Assembly (NCBI RefSeq): GCF_017573465.1
Contig: NZ_JAGEPF010000003.1
Span: 372,001-436,000, forward strand
Reading direction: 5' to 3'
Origin: Actinomadura violacea
GTDB taxonomy: Bacteria > Actinomycetota > Actinomycetes > Streptosporangiales > Streptosporangiaceae
Length of the DNA: 64,000 nt
Under the pieces are notes generated by a model, which was not told the origin of the DNA, did not search any database, and saw only the letters and a list, made by a program, of their open reading frames with translations. Position 1 is the stretch's first letter; each line of letters starts with the position of its first letter. The position numbers were made by a program, and so were the translations under genes. Of this stretch, positions 45,006 through 53,852 are shown piece after piece.

Positions 45006-45029
45006 AACTTGAACACCTTTGTTCAAGTT
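45006..45029. promoter_or_regulatory. TetR operator 1, perfect 10-4-10 palindrome
   Basis: Arms AACTTGAACA and TGTTCAAGTT are exact complements around CCTT. Centre-to-centre distance to operator 2 is 45 bases. It starts 56 bases upstream of the MFS start and ends seven bases before the stop of the nitrite operon. Confidence 0.88.
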
Positions 45030-45035
45030 CATGCT

Positions 45036-46508
45036 TTAGGCGTCCACCGACTCCTGCTCGTCCAGCCAGGACACGATCCCCTCCAGCGCGTCGCGGCAGC
45101 TCCCGCAGCCGGTCCCCGCACGGGTCCGCCGGGAGACCTCGCCGGCGGTGCGGGCGCCGTCCTGCCAGCAGGCGCGGATCTGCCCCTTGGTGACGTTGTT
45201 GCAGGTGCAGACCGTCGCCGCGTCCGGCATCCGCACCGGCGAGGCGGCCTCGGCCGCGCCGCCGAGCCCCGGGAACAGCAGGTCGAGGCGCTCGGACGGC
45301 AGCGGCGAGGCCCGGTCGTAGAGCTGGGTGAGCGTCCCGGCGGCGGACGTCTCGCCGAGCAGGATCGCGCCGATCAGCCGGCCGTCCCGGATCACCGCCT
45401 TCTTGTAGGTGCCGCGCGCCGCGTCGGTGAACCGGACGACCTCCACGCCGTCGTCGTCGTCGCCGAAGTGCGTCTCCCCCATCGACGCCAGCTCGATGCC
45501 GGCCGCCTTCAGCCGGGTGATCTGCCGGGCGCCGGTGAACCGCGCGGCGGGGTCGGTCCCGGCGAGCAGCCCGGCCAGCACCGTCGCCTGCTCCCACGCG
45601 GGCGCGACCAGGCCGTACACCTCGTCGCGGTGCTCCGAGCACTCCCCGATCGCGCGGACGGACGGGTCGGTGACCGACCGCAGCTCGTCGTCCACGATCA
45701 CCGCCCGGCCGATCGCCAGGCCGGCGTCGCGGGCCAGCGACACCTCGGGCCGCACCCCGCAGGACAGGACGACCAGGTCGGTGTCGAGGACCTCCCGCCC
45801 GCCGTCCGGCACCGCCAGCTCGACGCCGGCCACCGTCCGGTCCTCGCCGGTGCCGGTGGTGCGCAGGCCGGCGACGTTCGCCTGCACGCGGGTGCCGATG
45901 CCGAGCCTCGCGAGCGTCCGCGCGAGGACCTTGCCGGCGGCCGGGTCGAGCTGGCGTTCCATCAGGTGCCCGGCCAGGTGCAGCACCGTCACCTCCAGCC
46001 CGCGGCCCGCCAGCCCGCGCGCCGCCTCGATCCCGAGCAGCCCGCCGCCGACGACCACGGCCCGCTTCGCCGAGTCGGCCAGCTCGGAGATCCGGCGGCA
46101 GTCGTCGAGCGTGCGGAACACCAGCGCGCCGCGCGGCAGCCCGTCCTCCAGGCCGGGCATCGGCGGGACGAACGCGGTGCTGCCCGTCGCCAGGACGAGC
46201 GTCCCGTAGCGGGTGACGGTGCCGTCGGAGGCGTGCACGGCGCGCGCCTCCCGGTCGATGCGGACGGCCTCGACGCCGAGCCTGGCGTCCACGCCGTGCG
46301 AGGCGTACCAGGCCGCGTCGACGAGGCTGATGTGGTCGGGCCTGGTCACCCCGGCGAGGACGTTCGACAGCAGCACCCGGTTGTAGGGCCGCTGCGTCTC
46401 CGCCCCGAACACCGTGACCGGCACGGCCGGGTCGCGGGAGCGCAGCTCCCCGACGAGCCGGGCCCCGGCCATCCCGTTCCCGACGACGACGATCCGTTCG
46501 CGGTTCAC
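45036..46508 (-). CDS. FAD/NAD(P)H oxidoreductase with C-terminal BFD-like [2Fe-2S] domain
   Basis: 490 residues starting with GTG 46508, which overlaps the nirB stop as GTGA. Two dinucleotide sites (IVVVGNGMAGARLVGELR and VVVGGGLLGIEAARGLAG) are followed by a C-terminal BFD-like cluster: VCTCNNVTKGQIRACW and GTGCGSC. It resembles the N-terminal half of NirB and the electron-transfer subunit of assimilatory nitrate reductase (NasB/NasC type). It most likely passes NAD(P)H electrons to NirB or to a nitrate reductase encoded elsewhere. Confidence 0.85.
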   Translation of the reverse strand: MNRERIVVVGNGMAGARLVGELRSRDPAVPVTVFGAETQRPYNRVLLSNVLAGVTRPDHISLVDAAWYASHGVDARLGVEAVRIDREARAVHASDGTVTRYGTLVLATGSTAFVPPMPGLEDGLPRGALVFRTLDDCRRISELADSAKRAVVVGGGLLGIEAARGLAGRGLEVTVLHLAGHLMERQLDPAAGKVLARTLARLGIGTRVQANVAGLRTTGTGEDRTVAGVELAVPDGGREVLDTDLVVLSCGVRPEVSLARDAGLAIGRAVIVDDELRSVTDPSVRAIGECSEHRDEVYGLVAPAWEQATVLAGLLAGTDPAARFTGARQITRLKAAGIELASMGETHFGDDDDGVEVVRFTDAARGTYKKAVIRDGRLIGAILLGETSAAGTLTQLYDRASPLPSERLDLLFPGLGGAAEAASPVRMPDAATVCTCNNVTKGQIRACWQDGARTAGEVSRRTRAGTGCGSCRDALEGIVSWLDEQESVDA

Positions 46509-49009
46509 CTGACCTCCAGCGGCAGGAGCACGGGCTTGATCTGCTCGCGCTCGACCTCGAACTCGATGCTCGGGTCGGGGGTCTTCGGCGCGTTGACGAA
46601 CGAGACGAACCGGCGGAGCCGGTCGGGGTCGGCGAGGGTGTCGCGCCACTCGTCGGAGTAGGCGGCGACGTGCCGCTCCATCGCGTCGTCGAGGTCGGCG
46701 CAGATGCCGAGCCGGTCGTCGACGATCACCTCGCGCAGGTAGCCGACGCCGCCGTCGAGGGCCTCCAGCCAGCTCGCGGTGCGCTGCAGCCGGTCGGCGG
46801 TGCGGATGTAGAACATCAGGAACCGGTCGATGGTGCGGACGAGCTCCTCGTCGGTCAGGTCGGTGGCGAACAGGTCGGCGTGCCGGGGCCGCATGCCGCC
46901 GTTGCCGGCGAGGTAGAGGTTCCAGCCGTTCTCGGTGGCGATGACGCCGAAGTCCTTGCTCTGCGCCTCCGCGCACTCGCGGGCGCAGCCCGACACCGCC
47001 GACTTCAGCTTGTGCGGGGCGCGCAGCCCCCGGTACCGCAGCTCCAGCCGGATCGCCATCGCGACCGAGTCCTGCACGCCGTAGCGGCACCAGGTGGAGC
47101 CGACGCACGACTTCACCGTCCGCAGCGCCTTGCCGTAGGCGTGCCCGGACTCGAACCCGGCGTCGACGAGCCGCTTCCAGATCTCCGGGAGCTGCTCGAC
47201 GCGGGCGCCGAACAGGTCGATCCGCTGCCCGCCGGTGATCTTGGTGTAGAGGCCGAAGTCGCGCGCCACCTCCCCGATCACGATCAGCTTCTCCGGGGTG
47301 ATCTCCCCGCCGGGGACGCGCGGGACGACCGAGTACGTGCCGTTCTTCTGCAGGTTGGCCAGGAAGTGGTCGTTGGTGTCCTGCAGCGCGGCCTGCTCGC
47401 CCTCCAGGATGTGCCCGGTGCCGAGGCTCGCCAGGATGGACGCGACCGCCGGCTTGCAGATGTCGCAGCCCCGGCCCCGGCCGTGCTCCTCGATGAGCCG
47501 CGTGAAGCTGGTGACCCGGCCGGCGCGGACGATGTCGAACAGCTCGGCGCGGCTGTAGTCGAAGTGCTCGCAGATCGCCTTGCTGACCTCGATGCCGGCG
47601 GCGGTCAGCTCCGCGTCCAGGATCCGCTTGACCAGCGGGACGCAGCTGCCGCAGCTCGTCCCGGCCTTCGTGCAGCCCTTCACCGCGCCGACGTCGGTGA
47701 GGGAGTCCTCCGCGATCGCGCCGCGGATCGTCTCGGCGGTGACGTTGTTGCAGGAGCATATGACGGTGGCGCCCGGCAGGTCGCCGCCCGCCGCCTCGGT
47801 GCCGCCGAACAGCATCTGCTCGGGCGCGCCGGGCAGGTTCCCGCCGACGTAGGCGCGCAGCGTCCCGTACGACTCGGCGTCGCCGACCAGCACGCCGCCG
47901 AGCAGCGTCGCCGCGTCGTCGCTGACGACCAGCCTCTTGTAGACGCCGGCGACCGGGTCGGTGTAGGTGACGCCGAGCGCACCCTGCTCCGGGCCCGCGA
48001 ACGGGTCGCCGAAGCTGGCGACGTCCACGCCCATCAGCTTCAGCTTCGTCGACATGTCGGCACCCTCGAACACCGCCGTGCTCGCCGGGTTCAGCAGCCG
48101 GTCGGCGACGGTCTCCGCCATCGAGAAGCACGGCCCGACCAGCCCGTACACCGTCCCGCCGATGAGCGCGCACTCGCCGATCGCCCAGATCGCGGGGTCC
48201 TCGGTGCGGCAGGCGGCGTCCACGACGATCCCGCCGCGCTCCCCCACCGGCAGCCCGCAGCCGCGGGCCAGCTCGTCGCGCGGCCGGATGCCCGCGGAGA
48301 ACACCACGACCTCCGCGCCGATCCGCTCCCCGCCGGCGAGCGCGATGCCCGCGACGGCGCCGTCCGCGCCCGCCTCGAGCCGCTCCATCGGCGCGCCGGC
48401 GTGCACGGCCATGCCGAGCGCCTCGATGTGGCGGCGCAGCATCGCGCCGCCGCCCTCGTCCAGCTGGCGCGGCATCAGCCACGGCGCGACCTCCACGACC
48501 CCGCTGCGCAGGCCGAGGCCCTGGATCGCGCGGGCCGCCTCCAGGCCGAGCAGCCCGCCGCCGACGACCGCGCCGGTCTCCCGGCCGCGCGCGTAGTCGC
48601 GGATCGCGTCCAGGTCGTCGATGGTGCGGTAGACGAACACGCCGGGCAGGTCCCGGCCCTCCACCGGCGGCACGAACGGCGCCGACCCGGTGGCCAGCAC
48701 CAGCGCGTGGTAGCCGACGGTGCGTCCGGCCGAGGTCGTCACGGTACGGGCGGCGCGGTCGATCGCGGTGACCTGCTCGCCGGTGATGACGGAGACCCCC
48801 GCGCCGTGCGCGGGGTAGGCGAGGTCGGCGCCCTCCAGGTGGGTGGTCAGCGCCACCCGGTCGTAGGCGGTGCGCGGCTCCTCGCCGATGACGGTGACCG
48901 TCCACGTCCCGGCGGCGTCGCGCTCGCGCAGGGCCTCCACCAGGCGGTGCGAGGCCGGGCCGTGGCCGACCACGACCAGGTGCGTGTCCGGTTCGTTGCG
49001 GGCTTCCAT
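46505..49009 (-). CDS. nirB: Assimilatory nitrite reductase, large subunit
   Basis: 834 residues, full length. FAD/NAD domains at about 1-400, then a BFD-like [2Fe-2S] site (C418, C420, C446/C453, C456). The sulfite/nitrite reductase half has siroheme-[4Fe-4S] ligands C635, C641, C675 and C679 in SCVGSTWC and SGCARECAEA. It reduces nitrite to ammonium with NAD(P)H and six electrons, in the cytoplasm. ATG 49009 has AGGA upstream. The small subunit NirD is not in the window; the coupled flavoprotein follows instead. Confidence 0.93.
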   Translation of the reverse strand: MEARNEPDTHLVVVGHGPASHRLVEALRERDAAGTWTVTVIGEEPRTAYDRVALTTHLEGADLAYPAHGAGVSVITGEQVTAIDRAARTVTTSAGRTVGYHALVLATGSAPFVPPVEGRDLPGVFVYRTIDDLDAIRDYARGRETGAVVGGGLLGLEAARAIQGLGLRSGVVEVAPWLMPRQLDEGGGAMLRRHIEALGMAVHAGAPMERLEAGADGAVAGIALAGGERIGAEVVVFSAGIRPRDELARGCGLPVGERGGIVVDAACRTEDPAIWAIGECALIGGTVYGLVGPCFSMAETVADRLLNPASTAVFEGADMSTKLKLMGVDVASFGDPFAGPEQGALGVTYTDPVAGVYKRLVVSDDAATLLGGVLVGDAESYGTLRAYVGGNLPGAPEQMLFGGTEAAGGDLPGATVICSCNNVTAETIRGAIAEDSLTDVGAVKGCTKAGTSCGSCVPLVKRILDAELTAAGIEVSKAICEHFDYSRAELFDIVRAGRVTSFTRLIEEHGRGRGCDICKPAVASILASLGTGHILEGEQAALQDTNDHFLANLQKNGTYSVVPRVPGGEITPEKLIVIGEVARDFGLYTKITGGQRIDLFGARVEQLPEIWKRLVDAGFESGHAYGKALRTVKSCVGSTWCRYGVQDSVAMAIRLELRYRGLRAPHKLKSAVSGCARECAEAQSKDFGVIATENGWNLYLAGNGGMRPRHADLFATDLTDEELVRTIDRFLMFYIRTADRLQRTASWLEALDGGVGYLREVIVDDRLGICADLDDAMERHVAAYSDEWRDTLADPDRLRRFVSFVNAPKTPDPSIEFEVEREQIKPVLLPLEVR

Positions 49010-49293
49010 GCCTTGATCCTCGGAGAGCCTTATTTCCCGTATGGGTCCCGAACGTCACCCCCGCGTTAACTGCCCCTCACACCCCGTGCGGGGGCCTGCG
49101 GGCGTCGCCCGGGCGGCGGCGTCGCGCCCCGTCGCCGGGCACAAACCCCGGCGGCCGGCGGTGGGCGGCCGCACAAATTTTCGCTTTCCCGAGCGCATGC
49201 ATTCATTTCGCCGCCTTCTTGGCGGACGATGTGCGGACCGGGCACCGGCCCGGTGGTCGGGGGCGGGGAGCCGGGAACGACGAGGAGGCGGCA
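49010..49293. promoter_or_regulatory. nirB / DUF3068 divergent region with possible GlnR half-sites
   Basis: GTTAAC at 49065-49070 and GTCAC at 49054-49058 (reading TTAAC, six bases, GTGAC toward nirB) resemble GlnR half-sites spaced as in actinomycete nitrogen genes; the match is incomplete. On the other side, GAGGAGG at 49282-49288 serves the gene at 49294. Confidence 0.35.
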
Positions 49294-50268
49294 TTGCGCA
49301 ACGTCATCGGCATGGTGCTCACGGGTCTGGGCGCGTTCCTCCTGATCATGGCCGTGCTGGTCCGCTTCTACGTCGCCCCCCGGCTGATCGCGGCGCCGAC
49401 GGACGTCTACCAGGTCACGCGGCTGCGCGCCGACAACGCCACCTACTTCGACGCAAAGTCCGTCAAGCAGGTGACCGGCGCGACGGTCGTCGCCACCAAC
49501 ACCGTCCGCGGGGACGTGACGTCCTCGCACGGCGACATCGCCGTCTGGGACTCGGCGACGATGATCCAGGACGTCACGCGCGGCACCACGATCGAGATCC
49601 AGAACCAGCGGGTCGCCTTCGACCGCCGGACCGCGCGCCTCACCACCTGCTGCGGCGCCTCGGTCGACGGCGACGTGTCCGCGCCGCAGTCGGGGGTCGG
49701 GCTGTTCTGGCCCGTGAACGCCACCAAGAAGAGCAAGCAGGTCTACGACCCCGCGACGCGCCGGGCCTGGCCCGCGGTCTATGCGGGCCAGGAGCGCGTG
49801 CACGGGATCCTCGCCTGGCGGTTCGTGCAGCACATCCCGTACACCAAGGTGGAGGGGACGCAGCTTCCTGACGTGCCCGGGGATCTGCTCGGGCGCGGCA
49901 AGGGCGGCCCGGCGGTCCCCGTCGACCGCTACTACCAGGCGGACGCGACGTACTGGGTGGACCCGCGCACCGGCGCGCCGATCGACCAGGAGCAGAAGGT
50001 ACTGTCCACCCTTCAGCCGAAGAGCGGCCCGGGCCGCCTCGTCGTCGGGCAGATGGACCTGCGGATGACGCCGGAGTCGCAGCGGTCGCTGCGGCACACC
50101 TCCTCGGACGGCGCGGCGAAGATCGACCTGCTGCGGACCGCCGTCCCGATCGGGACCGCGGCGGTGGGCGCGGTGCTGCTGGCGGCCGGGGCGTTCGCCG
50201 GACGGGCCCGGCGGCGGCGCCCGCCGGGGAGCCCGCAGCGCGGCGAGCCGCTCGCCACCACCCGCTGA
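49294..50268 (+). CDS. DUF3068 membrane-anchored surface protein
   Basis: 324 residues. I chose TTG 49294 because GAGGAGG lies just upstream and the protein then begins with the family's membrane anchor (VIGMVLTGLGAFLLIMAVLV). ATG 49219 would add 25 charged residues. The large extracytoplasmic part (about 35-285) contains DRYYQADATYWVDPRTGAPI, and a second membrane helix near 288-310 precedes an Arg/Pro tail. DUF3068 proteins are actinomycete envelope proteins related to PorA family members; the function is unknown. Confidence 0.82.
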   Translation: MRNVIGMVLTGLGAFLLIMAVLVRFYVAPRLIAAPTDVYQVTRLRADNATYFDAKSVKQVTGATVVATNTVRGDVTSSHGDIAVWDSATMIQDVTRGTTIEIQNQRVAFDRRTARLTTCCGASVDGDVSAPQSGVGLFWPVNATKKSKQVYDPATRRAWPAVYAGQERVHGILAWRFVQHIPYTKVEGTQLPDVPGDLLGRGKGGPAVPVDRYYQADATYWVDPRTGAPIDQEQKVLSTLQPKSGPGRLVVGQMDLRMTPESQRSLRHTSSDGAAKIDLLRTAVPIGTAAVGAVLLAAGAFAGRARRRRPPGSPQRGEPLATTR

Positions 50269-50366
50269 CCTGCCCGTTAAGCCTGAAATGTATGGGTACG
50301 TCCTCCTGAGCGCCCGGGCCGGCCCGGTCCGCGGCGCCGAACGCACGAGCGAAGAGGGGGACCCCG

Positions 50367-50738
50367 ATGGGCGGGCAGAACCACCCGATCCGCGGCGAGC
50401 ACAAGTACGACCGGCGGATCACCTCACCGGACCAGCACGAGCAGCGCCCCGGCCAGAGCCTGGTCACCACGGACCACGACGTGATCCGCCAGTGGGCCGA
50501 CGAGCGCGGCGCGGCGCCGTCGAGCGTGCCCGGCAGCGACTACGGGGGCAGGCCCGGCCGGCTGCTGTTCGACTTCCCCGGGTACGGCGGGGAGAACCTG
50601 GAGCACATCTCCTGGGACGCCTGGTTCCGCACCTTCGACGACCGCGAGCTCGACTTCATCTACCAGGAGCACAAGAAGGACGGGGCGCAGAGCAACTTCT
50701 TCCAGCTGGAGAACCCGGGACGCGGCTCCGGCGGCTGA
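50367..50738 (+). CDS. Small conserved hypothetical protein
   Basis: 123 residues, acidic and soluble. The core TTDHDVIRQWADERGAAPSS, the later LLFDFPGYGGENLEHISWD and the C-terminal IYQEHKKDGAQSNFFQLE match a family I recognise in actinomycetes and proteobacteria that is sometimes mislabelled 1,4-alpha-glucan branching enzyme; it has no catalytic motif of such enzymes. The function is unknown. Single-gene unit closed by a strong hairpin. Confidence 0.75.
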   Translation: MGGQNHPIRGEHKYDRRITSPDQHEQRPGQSLVTTDHDVIRQWADERGAAPSSVPGSDYGGRPGRLLFDFPGYGGENLEHISWDAWFRTFDDRELDFIYQEHKKDGAQSNFFQLENPGRGSGG

Positions 50739-50752
50739 CCTGGCACGACGCG

Positions 50753-50780
50753 CAGGGGGACGCCTGCCGGCGTCCCCCTG
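50753..50780. terminator. Hairpin terminator
   Basis: CAGGGGGACGCC (50753-50764) and GGCGTCCCCCTG (50769-50780) pair perfectly over 12 bp with loop TGCC, 14 bases after the stop of the small gene. Confidence 0.8.
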
Positions 50781-50869
50781 GCCGCACGGGTCGCGCCGCA
50801 GGCGGAGATCACCGGATCTGAGTGGATCTTCAGCGGCCTTCCAGGCGTCTGAGCCGCGTGAGAACACCG

Positions 50870-51487
50870 ATGAAGAGCCGCACCACCGCGCTGGCGCTGG
50901 CGGGCCTCGCGCTGGGCGCGACGCTCACCGGCTGCAAGGTGAGCGGAACGAGAACGAACCCCGGCGGGTCCGGGGCGACCCCGGGAGCCGCGGCAGGCGA
51001 CGGCGGAGGCGCCGCACAGGGGGCCGGCGGCGGGCAGGGAACAGGCGGGGGCGCAGGGGCGCTCGACCGCTGCCACACCGCCGGCCTCTCGGCGCGGCTC
51101 GGCCGCCTCGACGGGGCCGCCGGATCGCGCTCGTCCACGATCGTCCTGACCAACACCTCCGGCCGCGCGTGCCGGGTCTACGGGTATCCGGGCGTCGGCA
51201 TCGCCGTCGAGGACGGCTCGGCGCTGCCGAGCAGCGACCAGAGGGTGGGCGGCCCGCCGCCGCACCTGGTGCTCAAGCCGGGCGGGAACGCCTACGCCGA
51301 GATCGACTGGGCCGCGCCGGGCGGCGCCGACCCGCAGTCGCAGTCCGAGGCGGCCCTGCCCCGCCTGCTGACGGTCATACCGCCGGACGAGACGCGGGCA
51401 CTGCGCGCCCCGTGGAGCTTCGGGAAGGTCGCGGAGCAGGGGAACTTCCGGGTCTCGCCCCTCAAGCCGGGCGCCGGACCGGCCTGA
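50870..51487 (+). CDS. DUF4232 lipoprotein
   Basis: 205 residues from ATG 50870. The lipobox is LTGC after a short signal peptide (LALAGLALGATLTGC), then a Gly/Ala linker of about 40 residues. The globular part has the DUF4232 pattern: CHTAGLSARLG, IVLTNTSGRACRVYGYPGVG and GGNAYAEIDWA. These are actinomycete surface proteins of unknown role. GTG 50858 is a possible earlier start; neither has a strong ribosome site. Confidence 0.82.
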   Translation: MKSRTTALALAGLALGATLTGCKVSGTRTNPGGSGATPGAAAGDGGGAAQGAGGGQGTGGGAGALDRCHTAGLSARLGRLDGAAGSRSSTIVLTNTSGRACRVYGYPGVGIAVEDGSALPSSDQRVGGPPPHLVLKPGGNAYAEIDWAAPGGADPQSQSEAALPRLLTVIPPDETRALRAPWSFGKVAEQGNFRVSPLKPGAGPA

Positions 51488-51517
51488 TCCCCGCGGCCCT
51501 CGCCCCGGGATCCGCCG

Positions 51518-52780
51518 TCAGGCGGGGGTGAGGACGAGCGCGGCGTCGTGGCCGCCGAACCCGAACGAGTTCGACAGCACCGGCGCCGCCGCCGCAATCG
51601 CGCGCGCCTCGCCGTGCACCACGTCGATCAGCCTGGTCTCCGCGTCGGCGCCGGCGAAGTTCGCGGTCGGCGGGACGAGCCCGGCGGCGGCGCAGCGCAG
51701 CGCGACGATCGCCTCCACCGCGCCGCCCGCGCCCAGGATGTGGCCGGTGACGCCCTTGGTGGCGGTGACGGGCGGGGCGTCGCCGCCGAAGCAGCGGTCG
51801 ATCGCCAGGGCCTCGGCGCCGTCGTTGCTCCGGGTGCCGGTGGCGTGCGCCGAGACGTGCCCGACGTCGCGCGGGCCGAGGCGCGCGTCGGCGAGGGCGG
51901 CGGTCATGCAGCGGGCGGCGACGCGGCCGTCCTTGCGGGGCGCGACGATGTGCGCGGCGTCGCTCGCGGCGGCGTACCCGGCGATCTCGCCGTGCACCCG
52001 GGCGCCGCGCGCGGCGGCGCGGTCGGCGCGCTCCAGCACGAGGAACGCGGCGGCCTCCCCGACGACGAACCCGTCCCGGCCGGCGTCGAACGGGCGGCTC
52101 GCGGTGTGCGGCGCGTCGTCGCGGCGGGCGAGCGTGCCGATGCGCGCGAACGCCGCCATCACGAACGGCGTCAGGATCGCGTCGACGCCGCCCGCCACGG
52201 CGGCGTCGATCCGGCCGGCGCGGATCGCGAGCGCGGCCTCCCCGATCGCGGTGGCGCCGCTGGCGCAGCCGGTCGAGTACGTCGGGCACGGGCCCTCGCA
52301 GCCGTGCCGGATGGAGATGTTCGCGGCGGTCGCGTTCGGCATGATCATCGGCACGGCGGGGACCGGGACGCGGTGCAGCGTCCCCGCGTGCTCGTGCCCG
52401 CCGAGCGCGACCACCGACGCGAGGTTCGCGGCGGCGGTCCCGACGTACACGCCGCGCCGCCCCGGCTCGGGGGCGTCCGGCCCGCACAGGTCCGCGTCGG
52501 CGATCGCGTCCTCGGCGGCGGCGACGCCGAGCCGCGTCATGCGGTCGAGCCGCCGCAGCTCGGCCCGGGTGAAGTAGCGCTCCTCGTCGAACGGCTGCGC
52601 GGGGCATCCGTAGGAGACGGACGTCCCCGCCTCCAATAACTCCTGGACGTGGACGGCCTGCGACTTCCCGGACAGGACGGTGGCGAGGAGGTCGTCCACG
52701 GTGCCGCCCGCCGGGCTCTTCACGCCGAACCCGGTCACCACCACCCGGGGAGTTCCGTCGGTCCGGCGCGCTGCTGTCAT
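51518..52780 (-). CDS. Beta-ketoacyl-ACP synthase II-like ketosynthase, orphan
   Basis: 420 residues. The thiolase-fold catalytic residues are present: Cys172 in STGCASGA, His312 in SAHATGTRSND and Lys342/His347 in TKGVTGHILGAGG. The His motif reads HATGT instead of the usual HGTGT. It condenses an acyl chain with malonyl-ACP. No ACP, acyltransferase, ketoreductase or second ketosynthase gene is adjacent, so it is not part of a visible fatty acid or polyketide cluster. GAGGTG precedes ATG 52780. Confidence 0.9.
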   Translation of the reverse strand: MTAARRTDGTPRVVVTGFGVKSPAGGTVDDLLATVLSGKSQAVHVQELLEAGTSVSYGCPAQPFDEERYFTRAELRRLDRMTRLGVAAAEDAIADADLCGPDAPEPGRRGVYVGTAAANLASVVALGGHEHAGTLHRVPVPAVPMIMPNATAANISIRHGCEGPCPTYSTGCASGATAIGEAALAIRAGRIDAAVAGGVDAILTPFVMAAFARIGTLARRDDAPHTASRPFDAGRDGFVVGEAAAFLVLERADRAAARGARVHGEIAGYAAASDAAHIVAPRKDGRVAARCMTAALADARLGPRDVGHVSAHATGTRSNDGAEALAIDRCFGGDAPPVTATKGVTGHILGAGGAVEAIVALRCAAAGLVPPTANFAGADAETRLIDVVHGEARAIAAAAPVLSNSFGFGGHDAALVLTPA

Positions 52781-52980
52781 CCGTCACCTCGCGGTCGTCT
52801 CGGAAACGCAAGGATTGGAAGCTAGCGGCCGCCCGCGCGCCGCCACTTGCCCCTCAGGGCACATTTCCCGCAGGCGTTTTTGTCACCACCACGCGAGAAC
52901 AGGGAAAAGGCCTTCACGGTGCTCCGAATGAGGGGACGCTTGTCCTTTTCCCGATTCTCCCCGCGACGGGCGAGGTCACG

Positions 52981-53832
52981 TCACCGTTCGCGGCCGGCGG
53001 CCGAGGTCATCGGCAGCCGCGGGTCGTGCCTCTCGTCGGCCCAGGTGCCGCGCACCCAGGCGTGCGCGGGGTCGTCGCAGATCCGCCAGGCCCGCTCCTC
53101 CCCCGGGCCCGCCATCACGTTCAGGTAGTACAGGTCGTAGCCGGGCACCGCCATCGACGGGCCGTGCCAGCCGTGCGGGATCAGCACGACGTCGCCGGTG
53201 CGGACCTCCTCCAGCACGTCGACCGGGCGGTCCGCGGTGCCGTACACGCGCTGGTACCCCATGCCGGGACGGCCGCCCGGGCCGTCCGCGACCTCGAAGT
53301 AGTAGATCTCCTCCAGCACCGACTCGGTGGCCGTCGGCTCGTCGTGCTTGTGCGGCGGGTAGGACGACCAGTTCCCGCCGGGCGTCAGCACCTCGCAGGC
53401 GATCAGCCGGTCCGCCTCGAACGCCTCCGGGGTGCAGAAGTTGTTCACCTGCCGGCTCGCCGAGCCGGCGCCGCGCAACTCGACCGGCACCCCTTCGGCG
53501 GGGCCGTAGCGCGGCGGCAGGCGGCGCTCGCAGCGGGCCGACGGCAGCGCGAACCGGCCGCCGTCCCGCGACGACACGACCACCGTGGCGTCGCGCGGCA
53601 CATACGCGAAGTCGGTGACGCGGGAGAAGACGTCGGCGCGCCCGTGCAGGTCGAACGTCACCGCCGCCTCGCCCGGGACGGTCACGGCGGCGCGGCACGC
53701 ACCGGCGAGCGGCAGCACGAGGGTCTCGGCGTCGCCCGTCTCGACGGTCGCCTCCTCGCCCGGGCCGAGCGTCAGCACGCGCAGCCCCGAGTACGTCCAG
53801 CCGGCGTCCGCCGGCGCGATGTCCACGGTCAT
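52981..53832 (-). CDS. iolB: 5-deoxy-glucuronate isomerase
   Basis: 283 residues, the normal IolB length. A bicupin with family segments VNNFCTPEAFEADRLIACEV, YPPHKHDEPTATESVLEEIYYF (metal-binding His/Glu) and LIPHGWHGPSMAVPGYDLYY. It isomerises 5-deoxy-glucuronate to 2-deoxy-5-keto-gluconate, substrate of IolC. ATG 53832 has AGGAGG five bases upstream. Last visible gene of the inositol operon; 20 bases separate it from the aldolase gene. Confidence 0.93.
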   Translation of the reverse strand: MTVDIAPADAGWTYSGLRVLTLGPGEEATVETGDAETLVLPLAGACRAAVTVPGEAAVTFDLHGRADVFSRVTDFAYVPRDATVVVSSRDGGRFALPSARCERRLPPRYGPAEGVPVELRGAGSASRQVNNFCTPEAFEADRLIACEVLTPGGNWSSYPPHKHDEPTATESVLEEIYYFEVADGPGGRPGMGYQRVYGTADRPVDVLEEVRTGDVVLIPHGWHGPSMAVPGYDLYYLNVMAGPGEERAWRICDDPAHAWVRGTWADERHDPRLPMTSAAGRER

Positions 53833-53852
53833 TCGGTCCTCCTCACGGGTGT

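Noticed and set aside
45036-49058. A single 1340-codon frame suggesting a NirB-flavoprotein fusion
   Set aside because: Only the part from 46508 down to 45036 codes in this frame; upstream it reads an Arg/Ala/Pro-rich shadow while the NirB domains are all in another frame ending at 46505.
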